Source: an uncultured Oscillospiraceae bacterium
GTDB lineage: Bacteria > Bacillota > Clostridia > Oscillospirales > Oscillospiraceae
NCBI GenBank assembly: GCA_944387635.1
Contig: CALXFT010000008.1
Location: 1-53,645, forward strand
Length of the DNA: 53,645 nucleotides
Reading direction: 5' to 3'
Every line of letters begins with the position of its first letter. The stretch's first letter is position 1. This document shows, in pieces, positions 47,575 through 53,645 of the stretch. The position numbers were made by a program, and so were the translations under genes. The notes below the pieces were generated by a model. It searched no databases and was not told the origin of the DNA. It worked only from the letters and a program-made list of their open reading frames with translations.

Positions 47575-49695
47575 TCACCCCGCGCCTTTCTCACGGCTCT
47601 GGCAGGTGAAGCAGACGATCTGCCGGTCCTTGGCCAGGTCCTTCAGCAGCTCCATGGCCGCCTTCAGCCGCCGGTCGTCAAAGCGCGCCAGGGCGTCGTC
47701 CAGGATCAACGGCGCGCCGGGGGTCAGAACCTCCGCCACTGCCAGCCGCATGGCCAGATACAGCTGGTCCACCGTTCCGTCGCTGCGCCACTGGATATCC
47801 CGCAGGATCCCCTCCTCCCCCGCCGCGGCCCGCAGGGAGAAGTCCTGGCCCATGGTCAGGCTGTGATACCGCCCGTCGGTCATCCGCGCCAGGAAGTCCC
47901 CGGCCCGCCTGGTGATCTTCGGCGCGTACCGCCGCTGCAGCTCCGCCCGGGCCTGGTCCAGGGTCTCCTGGGCCACGGTCAGCGCGCGATAGGTCTTCTC
48001 CAGGGCCTGGATTCGATCCTCCTCCAAGGCCAGTTGGTTTTCCAACTCCTCCCGGCGTCCCAGGCTGTCCATCCGCCCCTGGCACTGTCCCAGGCGGTTT
48101 TGCAGCCTCTGCTGCTCCTCCCGGCACTGCTCCAGCAGGGCCTGGGTCTGCTCCTCGGATTCGGTCAGATGGTCTTCCTGCCGGGGCGCTTCCACGGGCC
48201 TGGCCAGCTGCGTCAGAGCCTCCAGATGACTCCGGCCGCGGTGGGCCTCCCGGCGTGCCGTGAGGCAGGCCTCCCAGGAGGACTGCACATGCTCCCAATA
48301 CGTCAGCAAGGTTTCAGGCTCCGCGTCGCCGCACAGCTCGCCCCGGCGTTTGTTGAGCATGACCATGCGCACCTCCAGATCTGCGCTGGATTCCCGGTAG
48401 GTCTTCATGTGCTCCTGGCAGCGTGCCAGTTCGCTCTCGTACACGTCCAGGGGCTCCTCCCACCGGGCCGGCTCGTCGGTCCCGTATTTTTGCCGGAGCA
48501 CCTTGCGCAGTTTCTTCCCGGCCCTCCGCTCCAGGACCCCCCACACCAGGGAGACCACCGAGGCGGACCCGGCGATCACCGCGGGGACATAGGCTCTGAG
48601 CGCCGCCAGAAGCCCCATGGCTCCCAATCCCAGGGTTCCCATAATCAGCAGCAGAACGCTCAGGCGGACATTTGCGGCGGCGGCATAGTTCTGCCGGTCC
48701 TCCGCCGCCATTTTCCGGGCCTCTTCCAGGGGCATTCCCACGTAGGGCGGCGGCAGTCTGGGCTCGTCCGGCGCGTCCGGAATCAGCTGCTGCTCCATCT
48801 CCATGGCGTCCCACTGCTCCAGAAAGCCCCGCAGCTCCCAGAGCCGCTGCCGCGCGTCTTCCAGGGGGGGCAGGTCCTGACAGGCCGCCTCCCGGGTCCG
48901 CAGATCTTCCTCCAGCCGGTCGCATTCCTCCCGGGCCTGGGCCAGATGCCTGGCACTGGTCTGGGCCTGGGCATAGGCCAGTGCCTGACGGTGGTTGTCC
49001 AGCCGGTCCCGGCGGGTCTGCAGCTCTGTCAGCTTTTGTTTCAGTTCCGCGCACTGGGTCTGCAGCAGCTCCAGCTCCGCCAGCTTCCCCTGAAGCTCCG
49101 CCCGATGGGCCTGGGCCTGGGGGAGCAGGCCGGAGCGGTTGTAGCGGCACCGGTTCTTCAGCTCCTTCAGGCTCTCCGCCAGCCGGTCCCCCCGGCCGCT
49201 TTCATCACCGGTGGTGACCAGATCGTTCAGCCGCCGGCGCATGGCCTCGTCCTGGGTCACAGGCAGGTCCGCGCCGCGGATGAATCCGGCACGGCAGAAC
49301 ACGGACCGCTCCACCCCCAGCAGGATCTTGCCGCAGTTGTCCGCCGTCAGCTCTCCCACCGGCAGGCCCGAGGCCGTCTCATAGGCAAAGAACTCTCCCA
49401 GAGGAATCCGCCCCTTGGTCCCGCGCTCAATGGTGATGTCCCTGCCCTCCCAGTTCAGGTCAATCCGCCCCTCCATGGGGCTGCCCGACCAGGGCCGATA
49501 CCGCTCCTTGTCCGCAAGGCTGGTCTTCGTAGACTTGGCCCGGGTGTCCAGGCCGTAGAGCATGGCCAGCAGGAAGGCGCACCAGGTGCTCTTGCCCCAC
49601 TCATTGGGAGCGGTGATCACGTTCAGCCCCGGCTCCAGGGTCAGGGTCTGTCCCTCCAGCTTGCCGAAGGTGGCGGTCATCCTGTAAATTCTCAT
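47575..49695 (-). CDS. YhaN/SbcC-like ATPase with internal membrane segments
   Basis: 706 residues. N-terminal half-ATPase with Walker A APNEWGKSTWCAFLL (30-44), long coiled coils (about 195-320 and 470-600), and two hydrophobic segments in the centre (about 345-390: VLLLIMGTLGLGAMGLLAAL and VPAVIAGSASVVSLVWGVL). The C-terminal ATPase half carries the signature-like GTVDQLYLAMRLAVAEVL and Walker B PLILDDALARFDD. It resembles B. subtilis YhaN, the partner of the nuclease YhaO. Central membrane segments in place of the zinc hook distinguish the YhaN type from SbcC. Overlaps yhaO by 4 bases (ATGA). Probably DNA-end processing or repair. Confidence 0.85.
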   Translation of the reverse strand: MRIYRMTATFGKLEGQTLTLEPGLNVITAPNEWGKSTWCAFLLAMLYGLDTRAKSTKTSLADKERYRPWSGSPMEGRIDLNWEGRDITIERGTKGRIPLGEFFAYETASGLPVGELTADNCGKILLGVERSVFCRAGFIRGADLPVTQDEAMRRRLNDLVTTGDESGRGDRLAESLKELKNRCRYNRSGLLPQAQAHRAELQGKLAELELLQTQCAELKQKLTELQTRRDRLDNHRQALAYAQAQTSARHLAQAREECDRLEEDLRTREAACQDLPPLEDARQRLWELRGFLEQWDAMEMEQQLIPDAPDEPRLPPPYVGMPLEEARKMAAEDRQNYAAAANVRLSVLLLIMGTLGLGAMGLLAALRAYVPAVIAGSASVVSLVWGVLERRAGKKLRKVLRQKYGTDEPARWEEPLDVYESELARCQEHMKTYRESSADLEVRMVMLNKRRGELCGDAEPETLLTYWEHVQSSWEACLTARREAHRGRSHLEALTQLARPVEAPRQEDHLTESEEQTQALLEQCREEQQRLQNRLGQCQGRMDSLGRREELENQLALEEDRIQALEKTYRALTVAQETLDQARAELQRRYAPKITRRAGDFLARMTDGRYHSLTMGQDFSLRAAAGEEGILRDIQWRSDGTVDQLYLAMRLAVAEVLTPGAPLILDDALARFDDRRLKAAMELLKDLAKDRQIVCFTCQSREKGAG

Positions 49696-50756
49696 AAGGT
49701 GACCTCCCTTCCGTCCAGGAGCCGGCGGGTAAGCTCGGCAGCGTGGCTGTAAATCTCCCGGTTTTCCGGATCTGCCTCCATCTTTTCCCGGAGCATGCGG
49801 AAGAAGATCCCCTCCAGGGTGTCCTCATCGGCGCTGGACCAGAGATCCACCGGCGCTTCCGTCCGGTCCAGCAGCTCCAGATTTGGGAATCCGGCAAAGC
49901 GCCCCTTCAGCCCGGCCGAATCCACCGGACCGGCGCCGGTCATGGTCACCCGGTAGAAGTGCTCGCTGCCTCCCGCGGGAAGAACCGCCTCCAGAGCCTG
50001 GGCGGCGCCCTCCGTCACGTCCACATTCAGATCAAAAAATCTCGGGGTGTCCAGGCTATGGGCCTGGATCTGGGCGGTGTCCTCCAGCGTCACCACGCAC
50101 ACGCCCTTTTTCCCCGTCTCATCCCAGCCGCGGCCCATGGGGTTTCCGGGCCAGGCGCACAGGGTCTGGCCCACCCGGAAGGCGCCCAGCTTGTGGATGT
50201 GTCCCAGGGCCAGGTATCGCAGTCCCGACCCCCGGACCTGGGCGGCGGTGATGGGGTTGCAGGGCGAATCCTGGCACAGCGGGTCCCCGTGAAATACGCC
50301 GATGTGATATGTCTCCGGCCCCTCAGCCCGGAACCCCTCCAACAAGGGCGGGCAGTCCATGCTCCGGAATCCCGCCCCGTAGATCCGGCAGTCCAGGCCG
50401 GAAATGGAGACGGACTCCAGGCCGCCGGTAAAGATAAACACATTCTCCGGCCAGTCCTCTGTGAGCCATGGACTGCCGGCGGCGCAGAAATCGTGGTTGC
50501 CCGGAGCAATGAGGACCGGCACGCCGCTGCGGGCCAGTTCCCGCTTCAGGTCCTCCAGGGTCTCCCGGCCGGCCTTTCCGTCCAGAATGTCCCCGGCCAG
50601 GAGCATCAGGTCGCAGTCCTCCCGCAGGCACAGGTCCGTGATCTGTCCGGGGATCTTCCGCTGGGCCTGCTTCAGATAGGTCCGCTGGGGCTCCGGAAAG
50701 CCCGCGAAGGGGGAATCCAGATGCCAGTCGGCGCTGTGCAATAGTTTCAGTCCCAT
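49692..50756 (-). CDS. YhaO/SbcD-like metallophosphoesterase (DNA exonuclease)
   Basis: 354 residues. Calcineurin-like phosphoesterase motifs in order: KLLHSADWHLDSPFAG (Asp10, His12), LMLLAGDILDGK, LIAPGNHDF, and GHIHKLGAF. A C-terminal capping domain follows. It should be the Mn-dependent nuclease partner of the YhaN ATPase. I use the ATG at 50756, which overlaps the end of ymdB by 10 bases; the frame to 50783 lies wholly inside ymdB. Middle gene of ymdB-yhaO-yhaN. Confidence 0.9.
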   Translation of the reverse strand: MGLKLLHSADWHLDSPFAGFPEPQRTYLKQAQRKIPGQITDLCLREDCDLMLLAGDILDGKAGRETLEDLKRELARSGVPVLIAPGNHDFCAAGSPWLTEDWPENVFIFTGGLESVSISGLDCRIYGAGFRSMDCPPLLEGFRAEGPETYHIGVFHGDPLCQDSPCNPITAAQVRGSGLRYLALGHIHKLGAFRVGQTLCAWPGNPMGRGWDETGKKGVCVVTLEDTAQIQAHSLDTPRFFDLNVDVTEGAAQALEAVLPAGGSEHFYRVTMTGAGPVDSAGLKGRFAGFPNLELLDRTEAPVDLWSSADEDTLEGIFFRMLREKMEADPENREIYSHAAELTRRLLDGREVTL

Positions 50757-51523
50757 TCGTCCACCCTCTCCGCCTTGCGGCACAAGCCCGTTGCGCTGTC
50801 AATGTTGAACAGCACGGCTTCCATCTTCGTCGGTCCCTCGGCCCACCGGTATCGCTCCGGCAGATCGCCCCGGAATTTGGCGATGGACAGCTCCGGCCGG
50901 ATTCCCAGAACCGAGTCCCTGGGACCGGTCATGCCCAGATCCGTCACATAGCCCGTACCCTTGGGCAGGACCCGGGCGTCCGCCGTGGGTACATGGGTGT
51001 GGGTCCCCCACAGGGCGCTGATTCGTCCGTCCAGCATATAGCCCATGGCCAGCTTCTCGGAAGTGGCCTCGGCATGGATCTCCACCAAAACGATTTTGGC
51101 CTGAACCTGTTTGAGGATCTTGTCGATGAGCAGGAAGGGATTGTCCGGGCCGTAGTCCATGCCGCAGCGGCCGATGAGGTCGATCACCGCCACATCCCCC
51201 GCCGCCGTGGGGTACACAGCCCAGCCCCGGCCGGGGACCTGGGGGGCATAGTTGGCGGGCCGGAGAATCCGGGAGCAGTCGTCCATGTAGGGTACGATCT
51301 CCCGCTTGCTCCAGGTGTGGTTGCCCAGGGTAATCACGTCCGCGCCGGCGTCCAGAATGTCCTGGGCCTGATTGGGTGTGATCCCCACCGCGGAGGCGTT
51401 CTCTCCGTTGACCACCACGAAGTCCGCTCCCCAGCGGCGTTTGAGCCTGCGCAAGTTCCGGCGCACCCGCTCCAGTCCCGGCGTACCCACCACGTCGCCT
51501 ACCGCCAGCACCTTAAAATCCAT
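50747..51523 (-). CDS. ymdB: YmdB-like metallophosphoesterase (TIGR00282)
   Basis: 258 residues. Binuclear metal-site motifs: LAVGDVVGTPG, VVNGENASAVG, ITLGNHTWSK, VEIHAEATSEKLAMGY, and GTHTHVPTADARV. The B. subtilis homologue is a phosphodiesterase active on 2',3'-cyclic nucleotides and affects global gene expression. Start at 51523 with a promoter at 51585-51613. First gene of the ymdB-yhaO-yhaN unit, an unusual coupling of an RNA/nucleotide signalling enzyme with a DNA-repair pair. Confidence 0.93.
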   Translation of the reverse strand: MDFKVLAVGDVVGTPGLERVRRNLRRLKRRWGADFVVVNGENASAVGITPNQAQDILDAGADVITLGNHTWSKREIVPYMDDCSRILRPANYAPQVPGRGWAVYPTAAGDVAVIDLIGRCGMDYGPDNPFLLIDKILKQVQAKIVLVEIHAEATSEKLAMGYMLDGRISALWGTHTHVPTADARVLPKGTGYVTDLGMTGPRDSVLGIRPELSIAKFRGDLPERYRWAEGPTKMEAVLFNIDSATGLCRKAERVDEWD

Positions 51524-51584
51524 GGTCTTTCCCCCTCAATTCCTCTGCCCGATTTCGGGCCGTCTTTTTGCCCGGTTTTGTAAC

Positions 51585-51613
51585 ATTATATACCAGTTTC
51601 CCTGATTCCGCAA
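51585..51613 (-). promoter_or_regulatory. Promoter of ymdB-yhaO-yhaN
   Basis: Minus strand: TTGCGG (51608-51613), a 17-base spacer and TATAAT (51585-51590). Confidence 0.7.
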
Positions 51614-51626
51614 GGGTCAGCCGCGA

Positions 51627-51662
51627 GAAAACACAGCCGCCGGCGGCTGCTGCCAGCGGTGT
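51627..51662 (-). terminator. Candidate terminator of the NarL-type regulator gene
   Basis: Minus strand: self-complementary CAGCCGCC/GGCGGCTG (51634-51649) followed by TGTTTTCTC. Confidence 0.5.
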
Positions 51663-51725
51663 GTCTTTTTCATGCTATTTCCTGATTAATGATTTCAAAG
51701 TAGAATCCGTATCAGATTTTCGCGT

Positions 51726-52331
51726 TTACGGAATTCGGGATATATATCCCAGCTGCATGGCCTTTGTTACCGCCTCCAGCGTAGACGTCACCTGCAGCTT
51801 TTCAAAGATGTGCTGCAAGTGGTTTGACACGGTTCGTTCACTGATGAATAACCGTTCGGCTATCTCTGTGCGCTTTATTCCCGCCGCCGCCAATTCAAGG
51901 ACTTTCTTTTCCCCCTCTGTCAGATCCTCAAGGAATCCTTCTTCCTGCGGGAAATATGTGACCCCATTCCTGACAGCCAGCAGAATGTTCAGCAGTTCGT
52001 CCGGCTCCACATCCTTGCTGACAAATCCTTTTGCTCCGACGCGCCTTGCTTCCTTGCGATATACCGGAAGATTGTAGCCGGAGAGAATGAAGATCTTTTG
52101 ATCCGGAAAGCACTCCAGCAATCGCTGCGTGAGCATGAAGCCGTCCCGGTCCGTCAGCCCTCCCAGGTGAATGTCAATCAGCAAAATGTCCGGTTGTTCC
52201 GCCCGGATGATGGAATTCAAATTTTCCACGTCTTTTGTGCTGGAAAAATGCTCGATTTCCGGGAAATCCCACAGGGCAATGGACAGACTTTTTGAAAATA
52301 AGGTATGGTCATCGACTAATAAAACTTTCAT
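51726..52331 (-). CDS. NarL/FixJ-family response regulator
   Basis: 201 residues. Receiver domain with VLLVDDHTLFSKSL and phospho-acceptor Asp53 in DILLIDIHLGG, Lys in GAKGFVSKDVEPDEL. The C-terminal LuxR-type helix-turn-helix reads LTEGEKKVLELAAAGIKRTE, IAERLFISERTVSNHLQHIF. ATG at 52331 after GGGGGGAGGA; the frame to 52412 has no site. It overlaps the end of the kinase gene by 23 bases. The codon use is visibly more A+T-rich than in the rest of the window. Confidence 0.92.
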   Translation of the reverse strand: MKVLLVDDHTLFSKSLSIALWDFPEIEHFSSTKDVENLNSIIRAEQPDILLIDIHLGGLTDRDGFMLTQRLLECFPDQKIFILSGYNLPVYRKEARRVGAKGFVSKDVEPDELLNILLAVRNGVTYFPQEEGFLEDLTEGEKKVLELAAAGIKRTEIAERLFISERTVSNHLQHIFEKLQVTSTLEAVTKAMQLGYISRIP

Positions 52332-52740
52332 AAGAATCCTCCCCCCGCATGGGCATGGCAATGGGGATCCGTGTGCCGGATTGGGGCGTGGAATGAATTT
52401 CCATTTTCCCATCCAGCAGGCTTACTTGCTCCTGAATCGAGGATAAGCCTCGATGTCCGGGGCGGGAGCAAAAGTCAGGCCGTATCCCAATCCCGTTGTC
52501 CGAAAAGCGCAGGGTGATGATGGCGGATTCCTGCGCTAGCGCCACTTGTATTCGGGAGGCCCCGGAATGTTTCAGCGCGTTGGTGGCCAGTTCCTGTATC
52601 ATGCGGTAGACAATATAGTTATATGGTTCCACCAGAAAAAGTGTATCCTGGCAGTCCAAAAGGATTGCGGCATTTGAATTTTCCGCCAAACTGTCCAACA
52701 GTGTTTGAATGGTTTCTTTCAGCGTCATGGTTTTGAGCAT
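52309..52740 (-). CDS. Histidine kinase, C-terminal (HATPase) part after a frameshift
   Basis: 143 residues. It carries the ATP-binding half of a NarL-type kinase: N-box YRMIQELATNALKHSGASRI and G1 box FSDNGIGIRPDF, then GHRGLSSIQEQVSLLDGKM. The first residues (MLKTMTLKETIQTLLDSL) are the natural continuation of the preceding frame: homologues read ...HP-x-MLK..., so adding one base near 52735 would restore a single protein of about 335 residues. As it stands, this part could be translated only from its own ATG at 52740, which overlaps the upstream part by 16 bases and has no strong ribosome site. Confidence 0.75.
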   Translation of the reverse strand: MLKTMTLKETIQTLLDSLAENSNAAILLDCQDTLFLVEPYNYIVYRMIQELATNALKHSGASRIQVALAQESAIITLRFSDNGIGIRPDFCSRPGHRGLSSIQEQVSLLDGKMEIHSTPQSGTRIPIAMPMRGEDSYESFISR

Positions 52741-53312
52741 GGTGGGTGATACGCCTGCATCCGGGCGCGGATGGAAGTGTTGAGTTTATCCAGCGTATCA
52801 TACAATATTTCCCGGACATCCGGCCGGTCCGCTTTCCGGACAAGATTTTTAACGGAAAGCAGGTCCTGCAATATATCGTCATGCAGATAATTGGAAAAGT
52901 CCTGTCTCAATGCCTCTTCCCGCCGGATTTGCGCCAGCGTACAGGCATAAAAGTTTTCTGTAAGGCCTTGCGGCTGTTTTCTGATCTGCAAATAAATCAG
53001 CAGATGATACAGCAGCACCAGCAGCGCCGTTGTATGGAGCAGTACGAAAATTGCCAGCAAAGGAAGCCGAAAAACGGCCGCGGTGACAGCAAACGCCGCC
53101 AGCAAGACAATCATCAGCACAGCGGCATAGGTTTTCTTTAAGGCAAATGCCTTTCCCCGCCGGGTGGGATGCTGAAATATGATATTGTGAACGCTGAAAA
53201 AGGTCAGCAGAATGGAAACATAGCTGCCCATGTTTTCCACATAGCCGGGGCGGCTGTGAAAGGCCGCGATATACCCGGCGAAAATGCTCATGTGCCATAA
53301 AGTAACATACAA
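52725..53312 (-). CDS. Histidine kinase, N-terminal (membrane and HisKA_3) part before a frameshift
   Basis: 195 residues. About four hydrophobic segments (to about residue 110, e.g. AAVLMIVLLAAFAVTAAVF) lead into the dimerisation domain with the phospho-accepting histidine in FSNYLHDDILQDLLSVKNL. It ends abruptly at RARMQAYHPPCSKP, where a one-base shift leaves the kinase frame. The start is uncertain: 53312 is TTG without a clear ribosome site, and an ATG at 53291 is an alternative. The pair with the regulator downstream is of the ComP/DegS-like class. Either a frameshift mutation, a sequencing error or, less likely, programmed. Confidence 0.7.
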   Translation of the reverse strand: MYVTLWHMSIFAGYIAAFHSRPGYVENMGSYVSILLTFFSVHNIIFQHPTRRGKAFALKKTYAAVLMIVLLAAFAVTAAVFRLPLLAIFVLLHTTALLVLLYHLLIYLQIRKQPQGLTENFYACTLAQIRREEALRQDFSNYLHDDILQDLLSVKNLVRKADRPDVREILYDTLDKLNTSIRARMQAYHPPCSKP

Positions 53313-53385
53313 GAATTGATAGACAGCAACCCACTATTCCGTTATTATCTTACGCACACACTTTGTAACTTTTTCGTTAAGCCTA

Positions 53386-53415
53386 TTGACTCTGATACTT
53401 CGGAAGAGATATAAT
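53386..53415 (+). promoter_or_regulatory. Promoter of the padR-like gene
   Basis: TTGACT (53386-53391), an 18-base spacer and TATAAT (53410-53415). Confidence 0.65.
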
Positions 53416-53421
53416 ATAGTT

Positions 53422-53444
53422 GCTACTTAGCTAACCTAAATAGC
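53422..53444 (+). promoter_or_regulatory. Candidate PadR operator
   Basis: Inverted repeat GCTACTTAG-CTAAC-CTAAATAGC (8 of 9 positions pair) located at the transcription start, between the -10 box and the start codon of the padR-like gene. Confidence 0.45.
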
Positions 53445-53466
53445 GAAACTAAAGAGAGGCGACGAT

Positions 53467-53645
53467 ATGAATAACAAATATGTCCAGCAATTCAAAAAAG
53501 GCTCTCTGGAAATGATACTCTTATGCCTAATCGGACGCAAGGAAACTTATGGATATGAAATTATAACCGAATTGAACAATAGTGCGTCTGTTTTGGGATA
53601 TGCGAAAGAGGGAACCATTTACCCCATTTTGTATCGTTTGCAGGA
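53467..53645 (+). CDS. PadR-family transcriptional regulator, partial at the window edge
   Basis: The first 59 codons are in the window: MNNKYVQQFKKGSLEMILLC, then LIGRKETYGYEIITELNN and GTIYPILYRLQ. This is the start of the PadR winged helix, complete to the recognition region. The ATG at 53467 follows GAGAGGCGACGAT. In Firmicutes such PadR genes usually head small operons for membrane proteins, but the rest lies outside the window. Divergent from the NarL-type kinase. Confidence 0.88.
   Translation, partial: MNNKYVQQFKKGSLEMILLCLIGRKETYGYEIITELNNSASVLGYAKEGTIYPILYRLQ

Noticed and set aside
47575-50756. YhaN/YhaO as the effector module of the retron
   Set aside because: They are convergent with the RT, have their own promoter with ymdB and are separated by a bidirectional terminator; only a neighbourhood link is kept as a separate hypothesis.
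52725-52740. Programmed ribosomal frameshift in the NarL-type kinase
   Set aside because: No slippery heptamer or downstream stimulatory structure is evident at the overlap; a mutation or sequencing error is simpler.

Overview
The window looks like chromosomal DNA of a GC-rich Firmicute of the class Clostridia, most likely an Oscillospiraceae-type gut anaerobe (Flavonifractor, Oscillibacter or Lawsonibacter-like). The support is indirect but consistent: strong sigma-A promoters with AGGAGG ribosome binding sites, a tryptophan-type T-box leader, a PyrK/PyrD class 1B pyrimidine operon, a PPi-type phosphofructokinase, YhaN/YhaO/YmdB homologues, an NPKTG cell-wall sorting signal and intergenic repeats typical of that group. 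No rRNA, tRNA, CRISPR array or complete insertion sequence was seen.

Layout. 0-2.3 kb: a dispersed repeat and a DUF2079 membrane protein. 2.35-4.6 kb: an OmpR/sensor-kinase pair. 4.6-5.85 kb: a Trp T-box leader followed by a broken mosaic of lactate dehydrogenase, TrpX and TrpZ fragments. 5.9-7.2 kb: ccdA-tlpA redox operon. 7.3-10.3 kb: trkA-trkH potassium uptake. 10.3-18.0 kb: pyrC-carB-pyrK-pyrD-pyrF-pyrE behind an attenuator-like leader. 18.2-22 kb: a small XRE regulator, a DUF1846 protein and a sortase-anchored surface protein. 22.1-27.2 kb: nagA, a MATE transporter, an SDR oxidoreductase and an iron-sulfur aldo/keto reductase. 27.2-30.8 kb: serine operon (ApgM-like mutase, serC, serA). 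30.9-33.9 kb: 3-methyladenine glycosylase, HIT protein, second MATE transporter. 33.9-37.4 kb: GntR-controlled ABC exporter, BlaI with a broken BlaR1-like gene, and a MITE-like element. 37.4-43.4 kb: a hypothetical protein, a DUF5662 protein, prfC, fba and pfp. 43.8-46.3 kb: an amidohydrolase and an NAD(P)H-hydrate epimerase. 46.3-47.5 kb: a retron. 47.5-51.5 kb: ymdB-yhaO-yhaN. 51.7-53.6 kb: a visibly more A+T-rich segment with a NarL-type two-component system (kinase gene frameshifted) and the start of a PadR regulator.

The most notable system is the retron. A consensus-like promoter at 46338-46366 is placed to start transcription at the a1 arm of a non-coding RNA. That RNA has a perfect 9-bp a1/a2 pair, a TAGC branch-site context and a long msd hairpin, and a 303-residue retron-type reverse transcriptase follows. 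No effector gene lies in the same operon. The second theme is gene breakage. The T-box/TrpXZ mosaic and the BlaR1-like gene both carry internal deletions that join gene fragments out of frame, and the NarL-type kinase carries a one-base frameshift. The third is a set of intergenic structured repeats: three copies of an element of about 0.2-0.27 kb with GCTTATCGACTT-type ends, one related stem-loop module, and one MITE.
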